Origin: an uncultured Prevotellaceae bacterium
Lineage (GTDB): Bacteria > Bacteroidota > Bacteroidia > Bacteroidales > Bacteroidaceae
Length of the DNA stretch: 36,923 nt
Direction: 5' to 3'
Assembly: GCA_902771445.1 (NCBI GenBank)
Contig: CACXXD010000013.1
Coordinates: 1 to 36,923, forward strand
This document shows, piece after piece, positions 23,402 through 32,077 of this stretch; within the stretch, counting starts at the first letter, position 1; every line of letters begins with the position of its first letter. The notes under the pieces were generated by a model, which saw nothing but the letters and a program-made list of their open reading frames with translations, had not been told where the DNA came from and did not search any database. A program made the translations under genes and the position numbers.

Positions 23402-24376
23402 TTACTTGATATCAATCACAGGAATTTCGTCCTTGTCGTTGTAGTACAGATTCTCGCCAGCCATGCCCCAGATGAATGTATAATAATAGGTACCAGCGGC
23501 TGCGTGGATGCTCCATTCGGGCGACATGATGGCCTGCTCGTTGTGCAGCCATACCACACGGCTCTCCTGCGGCTCACCCATGATGTGGGCGATGGTCTGC
23601 TTCTCAGGCAGGTTGAAGTAGTAGTAAGCCTCGATACGGCGACCGTGGGTGTGAGGAGGCATGGTGTTCCAAGCTGCACCCGGGTTGAGCTGCGTCAGAC
23701 CGAGCTGCAGCTGGCAGGGGCCTTCCTCCAGCACGTCGTTCACGATGAGCTTATAGACCGTGCGGTTGTTGCACTCTTCCAATGAGCCGACAGGCCCCCA
23801 GACGGCAGCCTTCAGCGAACCTTTGCGGCCATCGAGCGTGATCCACTGTGTCTTGTAGTGCTGGTGAGCAGTGGCTGAGTTCAGATAGAACTTGGCAGGC
23901 TTTGCAGCATCCTTTGAGCGGAACTCCACAACCTTGTTCACGTCCTTGTCTTTGCCAATATGACCACGACCAATGTAAAGAGCCTCCTTGGGTGAAAGAG
24001 CATACTCCTTGCCATCGACGATGACCACGCCATCGCCCTCACCGCAGTTCACCACGCCGAGCTCACGGTTATACATGAAATACTTCTCCTTGATGGTCTT
24101 ATCCACGTCGAGTCCCAGTTCGAGGAAGTTCTCCAGACGGAGAGTCTTCGTCACAGGCATGGCTCCACCGAAGATGAAGCGGTCGTAGTGCGAGTAGGTC
24201 AGATGAATCTTGTCGGCCTCCATCACCTTCTCCATCACGAAGCGGTCACGAAGGGTCTTCGTGTCGTAGTGTTTCACATCCTCTGGATGGCATGCCGTCT
24301 GAAACTTCACGTCCTGCTGTGCCTGCATGCTCAGCGTACCCATAAGAAGGGCAAAAGAAAGAATTGTCTTTTTCAT
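23402..24376 (-). CDS. kduI: KduI 4-deoxy-L-threo-5-hexosulose-uronate isomerase with signal peptide
   Basis: 324-aa KduI, which isomerises the unsaturated-uronate product DKI to DKII in pectin breakdown. Metal ligands recalled from E. coli KduI are conserved as H242 and H244 (MPPHTHGRR), E249 and H291 (WSIHAAAG); GELGVVN-like RELGVVNCG and [10 protein letters not shown] are also present. E. coli KduI has 278 aa; here an N-terminal [20 protein letters not shown] precedes the mature start. This reads as a classical signal peptide with an A-x-A-like site (MQA/Q), so export to the periplasm is predicted. The enzyme part aligns from about residue 22, so an internal start would truncate it. Second gene of the uronate operon. 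Confidence 0.93.
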   Translation of the reverse strand: MKKTILSFALLMGTLSMQAQQDVKFQTACHPEDVKHYDTKTLRDRFVMEKVMEADKIHLTYSHYDRFIFGGAMPVTKTLRLENFLELGLDVDKTIKEKYFMYNRELGVVNCGEGDGVVIVDGKEYALSPKEALYIGRGHIGKDKDVNKVVEFRSKDAAKPAKFYLNSATAHQHYKTQWITLDGRKGSLKAAVWGPVGSLEECNNRTVYKLIVNDVLEEGPCQLQLGLTQLNPGAAWNTMPPHTHGRRIEAYYYFNLPEKQTIAHIMGEPQESRVVWLHNEQAIMSPEWSIHAAAGTYYYTFIWGMAGENLYYNDKDEIPVIDIK

Positions 24377-24416
24377 TTTATTATTGTCGTTATTTCGTTA
24401 TTACTGTATTTCGTTA

Positions 24417-25781
24417 TTAAGCTTTCTTTTCCTCAGCCACGATGCGCATGCGGTTCCACACCACCATTGCCACGGTGATAGCCGCCAGGATGCCGGCACC
24501 AATCCACTTCAGATAAGCCACGCACTTGTAGATGACCCAGCCGAACAGCGACGAAGCGAAGTCGAGAGCACCGCCCTGGAACCCTTCGGGAATCTGTGCG
24601 GCCTTGTCGCCTGTCTGCTCAAACACGGTGTGGGCAGCCTGCGTGAAAGCAGGAGCCATATCGGTGACGAAATAGAGGCCGATGGCCAAAGCAACCAGAC
24701 CAATGATGAAGGTCTTCACCACATTTCCTTTCGTGAAGGGCAGCACCATTGGGAACAGATAGAACATGCCGGCCAGCGAAGCCAACGGCAGGAACTGGTT
24801 GCCGGGCAGGACGACAGCCAAGCCGAGGGCCACGGGAATCAGCAACAGCGAGACCACCAGCGTGGTGGGATGCCCGATTACAACGGCGGGCGACATGCCG
24901 ATGTAGACTTTCTTGCCATTGAACTTCTTCTTTACTACCTCCTGTGTCTTTTCGGCAATGGGCTTCAGTCCTTCAATAAAGAGAGAGGTGATGCGCGGAA
25001 TAAGCTCCATCACGGCGCCCATCGTCACGCCCAGGAAGAGCACCTTCTTGATGTCCAACTGTGCCAGCGCACCAATCAGTGCGCCCACGATAACACCAAG
25101 GATAAGCGGCTCGCCCATCACACCGAACTTCTTTTTCATACCTTCCGCATCGATGTTCAGCTTCTCGAATCCGGGAATCATGTCGAGTGCCTTGCCAATC
25201 ACGAGCGCGAAAGGTACAAAACTCTGACAGAACGGCTGTGGAATGGAGATGCCCTGCCACTCAGGGTAGTACTCCTGAAACTTGTCGGCTGTAAGGTCGG
25301 CCATGACCAGCGTGATGATGTAGCATACGATGGCCGCAAAGTAGCCCCATGCCAGACTTCCGTCCATCACGAAGAAGGCCACGGCACCGATGAAGGCGAA
25401 ATGCCAGTAGTTCCACAAGTCGATGTTGACAGTGCGCGTGCACTTTGTAATCAGCAACAGAAAGTTCACACCGAGACAGATGGGAATAATCAGTGCGCCC
25501 ACGGCAGTGTTGTAGGCCACGGCGGCAGCGGCAGGCCATCCCATGTCGAACACTTCCAGCTGCCAGTTATAAAGCTCAGAAATCCGAGCGAGCGGGCCAC
25601 CAAAGTTATTGGTCAGCAGGGCCGTCACAATGCCCAGGCCCACGAAGCCGACACCGACATAGAGGCCCGACTTGAGTGAGCGACCGAATGTAAGACCAAT
25701 GCAAAGACCAATGATGGTGAAAAGGACAGGCATCATGACCGATGCCCCCAGACTGATAATGTAACTAAAAACTTGTTCCAT
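24417..25781 (-). CDS. Orphan GatC-type PTS EIIC permease
   Basis: 454-aa polytopic membrane protein resembling the EIIC-GAT family (PTS galactitol IIC). Landmarks are the N-terminal YIISLGASVMMPVLFTIIGL, SGLYVGVGFVGLGIVTALL, GEPLILGVIVGALIGALAQ and IGHPTTLVVSLLLIPVAL. About ten or more TM segments are visible. No EIIA, EIIB, HPr or EI gene is in the window, so it probably works without phosphorylation, as a secondary transporter; this is inference. First gene of the minus-strand operon with KduI (40-nt gap) and ExuT. A -7 box lies 39 nt upstream. The substrate may be an uronate derivative. Confidence 0.88.
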   Translation of the reverse strand: MEQVFSYIISLGASVMMPVLFTIIGLCIGLTFGRSLKSGLYVGVGFVGLGIVTALLTNNFGGPLARISELYNWQLEVFDMGWPAAAAVAYNTAVGALIIPICLGVNFLLLITKCTRTVNIDLWNYWHFAFIGAVAFFVMDGSLAWGYFAAIVCYIITLVMADLTADKFQEYYPEWQGISIPQPFCQSFVPFALVIGKALDMIPGFEKLNIDAEGMKKKFGVMGEPLILGVIVGALIGALAQLDIKKVLFLGVTMGAVMELIPRITSLFIEGLKPIAEKTQEVVKKKFNGKKVYIGMSPAVVIGHPTTLVVSLLLIPVALGLAVVLPGNQFLPLASLAGMFYLFPMVLPFTKGNVVKTFIIGLVALAIGLYFVTDMAPAFTQAAHTVFEQTGDKAAQIPEGFQGGALDFASSLFGWVIYKCVAYLKWIGAGILAAITVAMVVWNRMRIVAEEKKA

Positions 25782-25905
25782 TTTTATCGTTGATTTGTTT
25801 GTTTTAGCTCAGTTTGCTGCAAAATTACTAATTATTTTTCAATAATCAATACGAAAAAACAGAAACTTTTGCTAAATGCAAGCAAATCAACGATAAAACA
25901 TGGAC
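25776..25905. repeat. Imperfect inverted repeats flanking the uronate-operon promoter
   Basis: The minus strand at 25798-25777 and the plus strand at 25883-25904 both read CAAATCAACGATAAAA, then (C)ATGGA. Weaker similarity extends outward (GCTAAA on both sides). The 16-nt core is exact; one base is inserted after it on the right. The enclosed ~85 bp contains the -7 box facing the EIIC gene. The left arm overlaps the EIIC start codon and the right arm ends 10 nt before the PI-PLC stop codon. Confidence 0.7.
25820..25827 (-). promoter_or_regulatory. -7 box of the uronate operon
   Basis: The minus strand reads TAATTTTG. A TATTG-like -33 lies about 19 nt upstream. The EIIC ATG is 39 nt downstream. 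The box sits between the two inverted-repeat arms. Confidence 0.65.
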
Positions 25906-25913
25906 TCAAATGC

Positions 25914-28871
25914 CTACTCTACGTCACCTTCATGATAGTTAGAGTCGATAATGGCATGAACCAGCTGCGGCTGTTCGCCATGATCATTATAGAAATCAAG
26001 GAACACGATACCGAAGTCGTTGTAGTCCTTCAGGTCGACCGCCTCGCGCAGTGCCTTGTTGAGCGGACGACGGATGTTGCGTGCCTTTCCGCCCCATGCG
26101 TAGGCGTATGGGATATGATGTCGGGGATCCCATGCCACAGAGTTGAACGTGATGAACCACTTGTTGGGATCGTCGTTCTCAAAGGCCTCGCGGATGTGTT
26201 TCTCCACGATCTTGGCTTTCTTCCATGTCTTGTGCTCCTTATAGACATCCTCCACGCGGAAGCAGTCGTAATCGAACACTGCGTTGTCGCTGAACTTCAG
26301 CAGTTTGCCGAACGGGCAGTCTTCCTGACGACGGATGACGAGAATCTTGCCGCGCACATCGCCCAGCGTGGTGCTGGCATCGAAGTTCTCGACAAAGCGG
26401 TGCGGATACTTGGCGATGAGCTTCTTGTAGTTCCGAGTGAGTACTGGATTCCACTTGCCACCGCCGTCGATGCCGATCATGGCAATGATCACCTCGCCCG
26501 GATGCTCCGTGAGGAACCGATCCCAGTCGACCATCGTGCTGTCGAAGCCTTCGCGACACGCAAACATGTGACCATACTTCAGGTTGTTCTTCAGTCGGAT
26601 GTCGAATGCACGCACACCGTCGTAGAGCTGAGCCGTCACCGAGAAGTTCTGCGTGTGAGCCGTGTTGACCACCGACGACTCATAGAGCGAAGCCGTACCG
26701 GCATCGTGAGTGCCTGGGATGGAGAGTGTGCTGATGCGACGCGAGTCGCTCAACTTCGACATCCATTCCGAATCGGCAGGAACGATACGTGAAATGTACA
26801 TCTGTGTGAACTTGCCGCTCTTCTTCTGTTCGATATAGATGCGGAACTTGCGACCGTTAATCTCGGTTGAGCCCTCTATGCTATAGGCCGAACGCGAGTA
26901 GAACGACTTGATGCCAACCTGATAGAAGCTCTTCGACTCCTTGCCGTGGTTCACATAGAAGTCGTCAAGCACAAGCTTCACTGGCTTCTTCGTACCGAAG
27001 ATGCGGCCACGCAGATAGAGTGTCATCTTGCCGCGCAGGGCATAGTGCAGCATCTCTGGGTACCACTGGTTGGGAATCTGGTTCACGTCCAATTGCGATT
27101 TCCACCAGTTACCCGTGCGGAAGTTCTTGTCGTGACCTGCCTCAACCACGAAGCGTCCGTTCTCGTCAATCTCCAGTCGAGTGCCTTCCTTCAGACGACC
27201 GTCTGTATCCTGGCGCGGAGTCACGTAGCCGTCCTCAATCTCAAACCAGCCGAACTTGCCTTCCGGACCGCGCACCAAGTCGCAGCCGTTGATGCCCATC
27301 TCAATCACGTCCTTATGATAATAAGGTGTCTTGCCCAGACTGTCGGCATAGCTCTCTCCCTTGTTGATATTGCCCGCCGGCATGGTGTCGCGCATTTCTG
27401 CTATGTGCCTCTGGGTGAGCGCGGCCTGAATGTACTCCTGACGGTGCTCGCCATTGTAGCGATATTCCTTCCTTCTGCCGAAGCTGTAGTTCAGATAGAC
27501 GGCCACGCTGCCGAAGCCATTGTTCACCTTCATGCCTTTGTTGTTATAGAAGTAGTTGCTGAGCTGACCAATGACACCCGCGCACCAGCGGTTGAAGTTG
27601 TACGTCAGACTGGCTTTGAAGAAGGTATTCACGTTGAAGTGTGTATCGCTGAAATGATAGCGGAACTCATCGGGCGATACAGTACGTCCATCCACGTCTT
27701 GAATAATCTGGCTGAAGAGCTCTGCATTCTGAGACACGTAACTGTCATCGTTGTTCGAGCGAACCCGCTTCAGGCCAGGCGAGGCAATAGCCGACAGGCC
27801 GAGCAACAGCCTGCGCGAGAAGACCAGATTGTAGGCATAGCCCAACTGGATGTGCCAGTCATCGATCGTCGTGGTCGAAGGAATACGGTTGGTCAGGAAG
27901 CCGCGGATGGTATTGGCCTCGTCGGCATCCATTGTTTTCAGGTTGCCCCAGCCTGTACGCATAAGGTCAGTAACCTGACGGTCATATTCCTCTTCGTTCT
28001 GCTCACTGAGCTGATCCAACTCTCTCTGTTTGCTTTCATCAACCAGCTGATTACCATGACCGTCTTCCAGCATCAGCAAGCCGAGGGCGCCGAAGATGGA
28101 GGCCGACTCCGTCTCCACTTTCTGTCGGGTATAGCCGATACCCACAACGGGCGAGCCAGCCGAGCGCAGCTGAATGGCACCTTGGGTGAAAGCAGCGGGA
28201 TTGGAGTATTTCAGGTGATTGACAAAATGGTTGATGTTAATACCCGTGATACTGTTTTTCGTGTAATCGCCGATTTCGTCGGAATCCAGCACGTCTCTGA
28301 TATTCAGTTCTCCATAGACAGGATCATGGTAGACCATCTTGCGCACCCTGAAATCGCCACCCGTGCGACGACGAATCAGGTCGATGTTGAACAGATGTGA
28401 GTTAATAGACAGGGTGAACTCATTCTTACGCTTATTAGATCCTTTGCCTAAGAAGCTCAGGTCGACGGTAGAACCGAACATCAGGAAGCGCCAGCCGAAA
28501 TACGGGCCAAGGCGATGGCTCACCCTCGACCGCATGTTGAGCTCCATGCCCTGCGGTGTGTTCAGGTTGATCCACTCAAACGAAGTGGTGTTCATCAACT
28601 GTGCCGTCCAGTTGTAGAACGAAGACACGGCATAGCGCTGGTCGGAGGCACTCCAGTTTCGTATGATCCATCTGATGGGGGCCGGCAACTTTTCCACAAA
28701 GGTTTTCTTTGGCTTTTCTGTGCCTTCATCCATTTCGGTATCGTCTGGAGCAATCAGTGTAGAAGCACTGCTGTCCAAAGCTGTCTCTGCCGTGACCTTC
28801 TCGTCTGGAGCGGTCTCTGCATGAACTGCCAGTGGCAATGCAAGTGCCAGTAGGAATAGATATTTCTTCAT
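25914..28871 (-). CDS. DUF4421 barrel - PI-PLC X-domain fusion protein
   Basis: 985-aa exported protein. A signal peptide (MKKYLFLLALALPLAVHA) and a low-complexity linker precede a DUF4421-like region (about 50-480). That family is thought to form outer-membrane beta-barrels; VSSFYNWTAQLMNT and YNFNRWCAGVIGQLSNYFYN show the alternating pattern. A beta-rich middle (about 520-700) leads to a PI-PLC X domain (about 710-985). Catalytic residues of bacterial PI-PLC are present: IPGTHDAG (H722), FDIR (D757, R759) and YGHMF (H768). It would cleave phosphatidylinositol or a related glycolipid at the cell surface. It is monocistronic. Each domain is known; I do not recall this fusion well enough to call it common. 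Confidence 0.88.
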   Translation of the reverse strand: MKKYLFLLALALPLAVHAETAPDEKVTAETALDSSASTLIAPDDTEMDEGTEKPKKTFVEKLPAPIRWIIRNWSASDQRYAVSSFYNWTAQLMNTTSFEWINLNTPQGMELNMRSRVSHRLGPYFGWRFLMFGSTVDLSFLGKGSNKRKNEFTLSINSHLFNIDLIRRRTGGDFRVRKMVYHDPVYGELNIRDVLDSDEIGDYTKNSITGININHFVNHLKYSNPAAFTQGAIQLRSAGSPVVGIGYTRQKVETESASIFGALGLLMLEDGHGNQLVDESKQRELDQLSEQNEEEYDRQVTDLMRTGWGNLKTMDADEANTIRGFLTNRIPSTTTIDDWHIQLGYAYNLVFSRRLLLGLSAIASPGLKRVRSNNDDSYVSQNAELFSQIIQDVDGRTVSPDEFRYHFSDTHFNVNTFFKASLTYNFNRWCAGVIGQLSNYFYNNKGMKVNNGFGSVAVYLNYSFGRRKEYRYNGEHRQEYIQAALTQRHIAEMRDTMPAGNINKGESYADSLGKTPYYHKDVIEMGINGCDLVRGPEGKFGWFEIEDGYVTPRQDTDGRLKEGTRLEIDENGRFVVEAGHDKNFRTGNWWKSQLDVNQIPNQWYPEMLHYALRGKMTLYLRGRIFGTKKPVKLVLDDFYVNHGKESKSFYQVGIKSFYSRSAYSIEGSTEINGRKFRIYIEQKKSGKFTQMYISRIVPADSEWMSKLSDSRRISTLSIPGTHDAGTASLYESSVVNTAHTQNFSVTAQLYDGVRAFDIRLKNNLKYGHMFACREGFDSTMVDWDRFLTEHPGEVIIAMIGIDGGGKWNPVLTRNYKKLIAKYPHRFVENFDASTTLGDVRGKILVIRRQEDCPFGKLLKFSDNAVFDYDCFRVEDVYKEHKTWKKAKIVEKHIREAFENDDPNKWFITFNSVAWDPRHHIPYAYAWGGKARNIRRPLNKALREAVDLKDYNDFGIVFLDFYNDHGEQPQLVHAIIDSNYHEGDVE

Positions 28872-28936
28872 AATTATATAAATAGGTATCTAATGATTTG
28901 CACAATAAAATATCGTCTGCCTTTAGTTATAGGATG

Positions 28937-28967
28937 CAAAGGTCTGAAAAAATTATCAATAAACAAC
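28937..28967 (-). promoter_or_regulatory. Near-consensus promoter of the PI-PLC gene
   Basis: On the minus strand -33 GTTG (28967-28964) and -7 GACCTTTG (28944-28937) are 19 nt apart, each with one mismatch. The 332-nt gap 28872-29203 otherwise holds a small ATTGGT-TCAG-ACCAAT hairpin (29061-29076) and the PadR promoter; no gene is seen. Confidence 0.5.
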
Positions 28968-29130
28968 ATTATTTTTATTAATTTTATTTAAGAACCGTGT
29001 AGGAGCGGCCAAATAACAAGTTCTTATCCGCATACGAGTAAAACTAATTGGGCCGAACACATTGGTTCAGACCAATTGAAACGATGCAGGCCGCACATTC
29101 TGTTAAACAAATATAATTCTGTGCATAATT

Positions 29131-29174
29131 TAAGTACTATGTATTGCAAGGTACTAATATTTTACCTACATTTG
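29131..29174 (+). promoter_or_regulatory. padR promoter with candidate PadR operator
   Basis: The -33 ATTG (29143-29146) and -7 TACATTTG (29167-29174) are 20 nt apart. An inverted repeat AGTAC-N13-GTACT (29133-29137 / 29151-29155) surrounds the -33 box, a plausible autoregulatory PadR site. Confidence 0.6.
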
Positions 29175-29203
29175 CACCAGAATTCAAACCAACATCAAAG
29201 AAT

Positions 29204-29548
29204 ATGAACATAGAAAATGCAAAGTCACAGATGCGCAAAGGCATGTTGGAGTACTGCGTGCTGCTTTTGCTGAAGCACCGCCCCTCATACGCCAGCGACA
29301 TCATCCAGCAGCTCAAACAGGCCGAACTGCTTGTCGTCGAGGGCACGCTCTACCCCCTGCTCACCCGTCTGAAGAACGACGGCCTGCTCAAGTATGAGTG
29401 GCAGGAGTCCACGCAAGGCCCTCCACGGAAGTACTACGCGCTAAGCACCGAGGGCGAACGGTTCCTTGAAGGACTCGATGCCGCCTGGGGCGAACTCGCA
29501 ACCACCGTGAACTATCTCAAAAACATTCATCCCGAATTTCATCTTTAA
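29204..29548 (+). CDS. PadR-family transcriptional regulator
   Basis: 114-aa winged-helix regulator. It has the PadR signature MRKGMLEYCVLLLLKHRPSY (quoted to 20 residues), IIQQLKQAELLVVEGTLYPL and LTRLKNDGLLKYEWQES, then GPPRKYYALSTEGE. The start at 29204 is chosen because an upstream in-frame ATG (29144) lies within the promoter. It is followed after 14 nt by a PspC-domain membrane protein, a pairing common in Bacteroidota. It probably represses its own operon in response to an envelope or drug signal; that role is inferred from the family. Confidence 0.93.
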   Translation: MNIENAKSQMRKGMLEYCVLLLLKHRPSYASDIIQQLKQAELLVVEGTLYPLLTRLKNDGLLKYEWQESTQGPPRKYYALSTEGERFLEGLDAAWGELATTVNYLKNIHPEFHL

Positions 29549-29562
29549 ACACCCCAACCAAA

Positions 29563-31320
29563 ATGAAAAAGAATATCACCATCAACCTATGTGGACGACT
29601 TTATCAGATTGACGAGGACGCCTACGAAATGCTGCAACAATACATCGAGTCGCTGCGCAGTTACTTCGGACGACAAGAAGGTGGCGACGAGATTGTTGAC
29701 GATATTGAAGCACGCGTCGCCGAACTGCTCGACGAGCTCAAGCTGAAGGGCATCAACGCCATCACCATCGACCACGTGAAGGAGATCATCACCCGCATCG
29801 GCAAGCCCGAACAGATGGCTGGCGACAACGAGGATGCCGAAGAAAACGAGAACACGGGCCATCGCTACAGTTCAGCGCACAGTGCAGCCCAGGACATCAT
29901 GGACAATCTGCGTACAAGGACGGCGGGCAAGAAGCTCTACCGCAACCCGAAAGACAAGATGGTGGCTGGTGTGCTGTCGGGCTTTGCTACCTACACCAAC
30001 ACCGATCCCGTCATCTGGCGACTGCTCACCCTGTTGCTATTCTGCTTCTACGGTGTGGGACTGCTGGGCTATATCATGCTGGCCATCGTGCTGCCCGAAG
30101 CCAAGACACCCGAACAGCTGCTGCAGATGGAGGGCAAACAGGTGAATCCGCAGAACCTGGCCGACATGATGGTCGAAAAGAACGAGCCCTCCACAGAGCG
30201 TCCCAGCCTGCTACGCTCACTCTTCTCGCTGCTACTGAAGGTGCTGTTCGGCTTCTTTGTGGGCATTGCCGTCATCGTGGGCATCATACTGGGTCTCGGC
30301 TTTCTGTTTGCCCTTGTGGTACTAGTGTCGGCTTTGGCGTTTCCCGTATCTAGCAACATGCCGTTCAGTCTGGAGACGATGGGACTGGCCGAGCTCTATC
30401 ACAGCAACCCGATTGTGCTCATCCTCTTCACCCTCTCGCTGTTCATGCTACTGCTCATTCCCATCTATGCCATCATCCATTTGGTGCTCTCACTCTCAAA
30501 CAAGGTGCAGCCTATGGGCATTGCCCAGCGCATCGTGTGGGTGATGCTCTGGATTGCGGCCCTCTGTTGCGTCGTGCCTTGCAGCATCACGATGGCTGAG
30601 TACAGCGAAGACCACCAAGAACGCAAGTACCACGAGCGCTACAATACTTACTATCAGGGTGTGGAAATGAGTGTACAGGATGCCGACTTCCTGCGCAAGG
30701 GCGGTTGGCAACTGCTCAAGGCCGAGAACTGCGCCCACTATACCTACAGTGGACAGTATTACGACGGCAACGGCAGCGTGCGCTATCTCGACACCTACAA
30801 TGATGCCTGCGAGGAGATTTTCCAGGCCGAGCGAAAGGAAACGGTCAAGCCTGGCATCTATCAGCTGTCGTGCATAGCCAGAGCCGAAGGCCCCGGCCCT
30901 TGCATCTATGCCATCGGCGACGCGAAGCAGCTGAAGTCGATACCTGCCTACGGAAACAAAGGCGGTGAGCTTGTCGGCATGCTTCAGCAGAAGAAGGCCG
31001 AGATACAGGGCGGCGATTCGGTCGACACGAAGTTAGTGAGCACGACCAAGACCACCGTGACCATCATGGGCATTGATTTCGTGATCAACGAGTCGACAAG
31101 TCGTCAGACCAAACGCCAGAAGCAGCAACAGGAAGAGGGACGTGGCTGGTCTATCGTCAGCATCGACAACATCGTGGTCACTGGCGACACCATCGCCTAC
31201 GGCGTATCCACCGACGAGGCTTTCACGGATCAGAGCTGTCATGCCAAGTGGTTCTCTGCCACCGACTTCAAGCTGACACGTACAGGCGACTTGCCAGTAA
31301 GTAAAGGAAAGAAATTATAA
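29563..31320 (+). CDS. PspC-domain membrane protein
   Basis: 585-aa inner-membrane protein. An N-terminal cytoplasmic region (MKKNITINLCGRLYQIDEDAY, heavy in acidic helices to about residue 100, quoted in part) precedes a PspC domain at about 120-180 (KKLYRNPKDKMVAGVLSGFA, then DPVIWRLLTLLL). Further TM segments lie at about 220-265, 285-310 and 320-345, followed by a soluble C-terminal domain (about 350-585). The PspC family is named after the phage-shock envelope stress protein; PadR-PspC operons suggest envelope-stress control. It is co-transcribed with padR. The C-terminal domain is not recognised. Confidence 0.9.
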   Translation: MKKNITINLCGRLYQIDEDAYEMLQQYIESLRSYFGRQEGGDEIVDDIEARVAELLDELKLKGINAITIDHVKEIITRIGKPEQMAGDNEDAEENENTGHRYSSAHSAAQDIMDNLRTRTAGKKLYRNPKDKMVAGVLSGFATYTNTDPVIWRLLTLLLFCFYGVGLLGYIMLAIVLPEAKTPEQLLQMEGKQVNPQNLADMMVEKNEPSTERPSLLRSLFSLLLKVLFGFFVGIAVIVGIILGLGFLFALVVLVSALAFPVSSNMPFSLETMGLAELYHSNPIVLILFTLSLFMLLLIPIYAIIHLVLSLSNKVQPMGIAQRIVWVMLWIAALCCVVPCSITMAEYSEDHQERKYHERYNTYYQGVEMSVQDADFLRKGGWQLLKAENCAHYTYSGQYYDGNGSVRYLDTYNDACEEIFQAERKETVKPGIYQLSCIARAEGPGPCIYAIGDAKQLKSIPAYGNKGGELVGMLQQKKAEIQGGDSVDTKLVSTTKTTVTIMGIDFVINESTSRQTKRQKQQQEEGRGWSIVSIDNIVVTGDTIAYGVSTDEAFTDQSCHAKWFSATDFKLTRTGDLPVSKGKKL

Positions 31321-31360
31321 TAATAAAAGCAGAAAAACCTAACAAAACTAAAGTGATTGT

Positions 31361-31391
31361 TTTGTTTTTCTCCCTAATTTGTTTATCTTTG
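31361..31391 (+). promoter_or_regulatory. Bacteroidota-type promoter of the kinase/M15 unit
   Basis: The -33 TTTG is at 31361-31364 and the -7 TATCTTTG at 31384-31391, with a 19-nt spacer, one of the best matches in the window. The ATG at 31438 is 46 nt downstream. Confidence 0.8.
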
Positions 31392-31437
31392 CAGCCCAGA
31401 TTTTGAGTTTTATATATAAATTAGGATAGCAGCAACT

Positions 31438-32073
31438 ATGAACAAGAACGAAAAATTCGTCATTACCTTGAACCGCGAACTGGGTTCCGGTGGACGTACC
31501 GTTGGCCGCAAACTGGCCGAAAGACTGGAAGTGAAATACTACGACAAGGCCCTGATCGAGGGACTGACCAAGGAGTTCGGTCTCACCGTCGATGAGATCG
31601 AGAAATTCAAGGCACAGAAGAAGTCGTGGTGGAACGAGTTCAACAACTACTACAAGACACGCAACTCCACAGCACTGCCGATGGAGGCCGAGACCGTGCT
31701 CACCAACGAGACGATGATGGAGACGGAGAAGCGCATCCTGCAGAACCTGGCCGCACACGAATCGTGCGTCGTGGCTGGCAGAAGCGGCTTCCTGGTGTTC
31801 CGCGAATGGCCCAACCACATCAGCATCTTCATTCAGGCTCCACTCGAGAAACGTATCGAGCGACTGAGAAGAAAGAAGGGGATTGACCGCGAAGAGGCCA
31901 TCGGCATCATCGAGAAGGTGGACAAGGCCCGCGAGACTTTCATCCAGAAGTATGCCAAGACATCGCGCTACGACACGCGCAACTATGACATCGTGCTCAA
32001 CATGGACGGTCTCACCGAGGACGAGGCCGTAGATATTATCATGGCCTACATAGACCGCAACAAGAAAGCATAA
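31438..32073 (+). CDS. Cytidylate-kinase-like family protein
   Basis: 211-aa cytoplasmic P-loop protein of the cytidylate kinase-like group (PF13189 type), distinct from the housekeeping Cmk. The start FVITLNRELGSGGRTVGRKL holds the variant P-loop GSGGRTVG. YYDKALIEGL follows, then CVVAGRSGFLV and the LID-like RIERLRRKKGIDREEA with YDIVLNMDGL near the end. It probably phosphorylates a nucleoside monophosphate or a small molecule, but the substrate of the family is not established. A lipoprotein peptidase gene follows after 4 nt, so the pair forms an operon. Confidence 0.9.
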   Translation: MNKNEKFVITLNRELGSGGRTVGRKLAERLEVKYYDKALIEGLTKEFGLTVDEIEKFKAQKKSWWNEFNNYYKTRNSTALPMEAETVLTNETMMETEKRILQNLAAHESCVVAGRSGFLVFREWPNHISIFIQAPLEKRIERLRRKKGIDREEAIGIIEKVDKARETFIQKYAKTSRYDTRNYDIVLNMDGLTEDEAVDIIMAYIDRNKKA

Positions 32074-32077
32074 GACG

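Noticed and set aside
24327-25679. 450-aa plus-strand ORF opposite the EIIC gene
   Set aside because: Its Gln/His/Asp-rich composition is the complement of membrane-protein codons. The minus frame shows EIIC-GAT motifs and TM segments.
26946-28400. 484-aa plus-strand ORF opposite the DUF4421-PI-PLC gene
   Set aside because: Antisense shadow; His/Val/Leu-rich low-information sequence with no motif, whereas the minus frame is a coherent exported protein.
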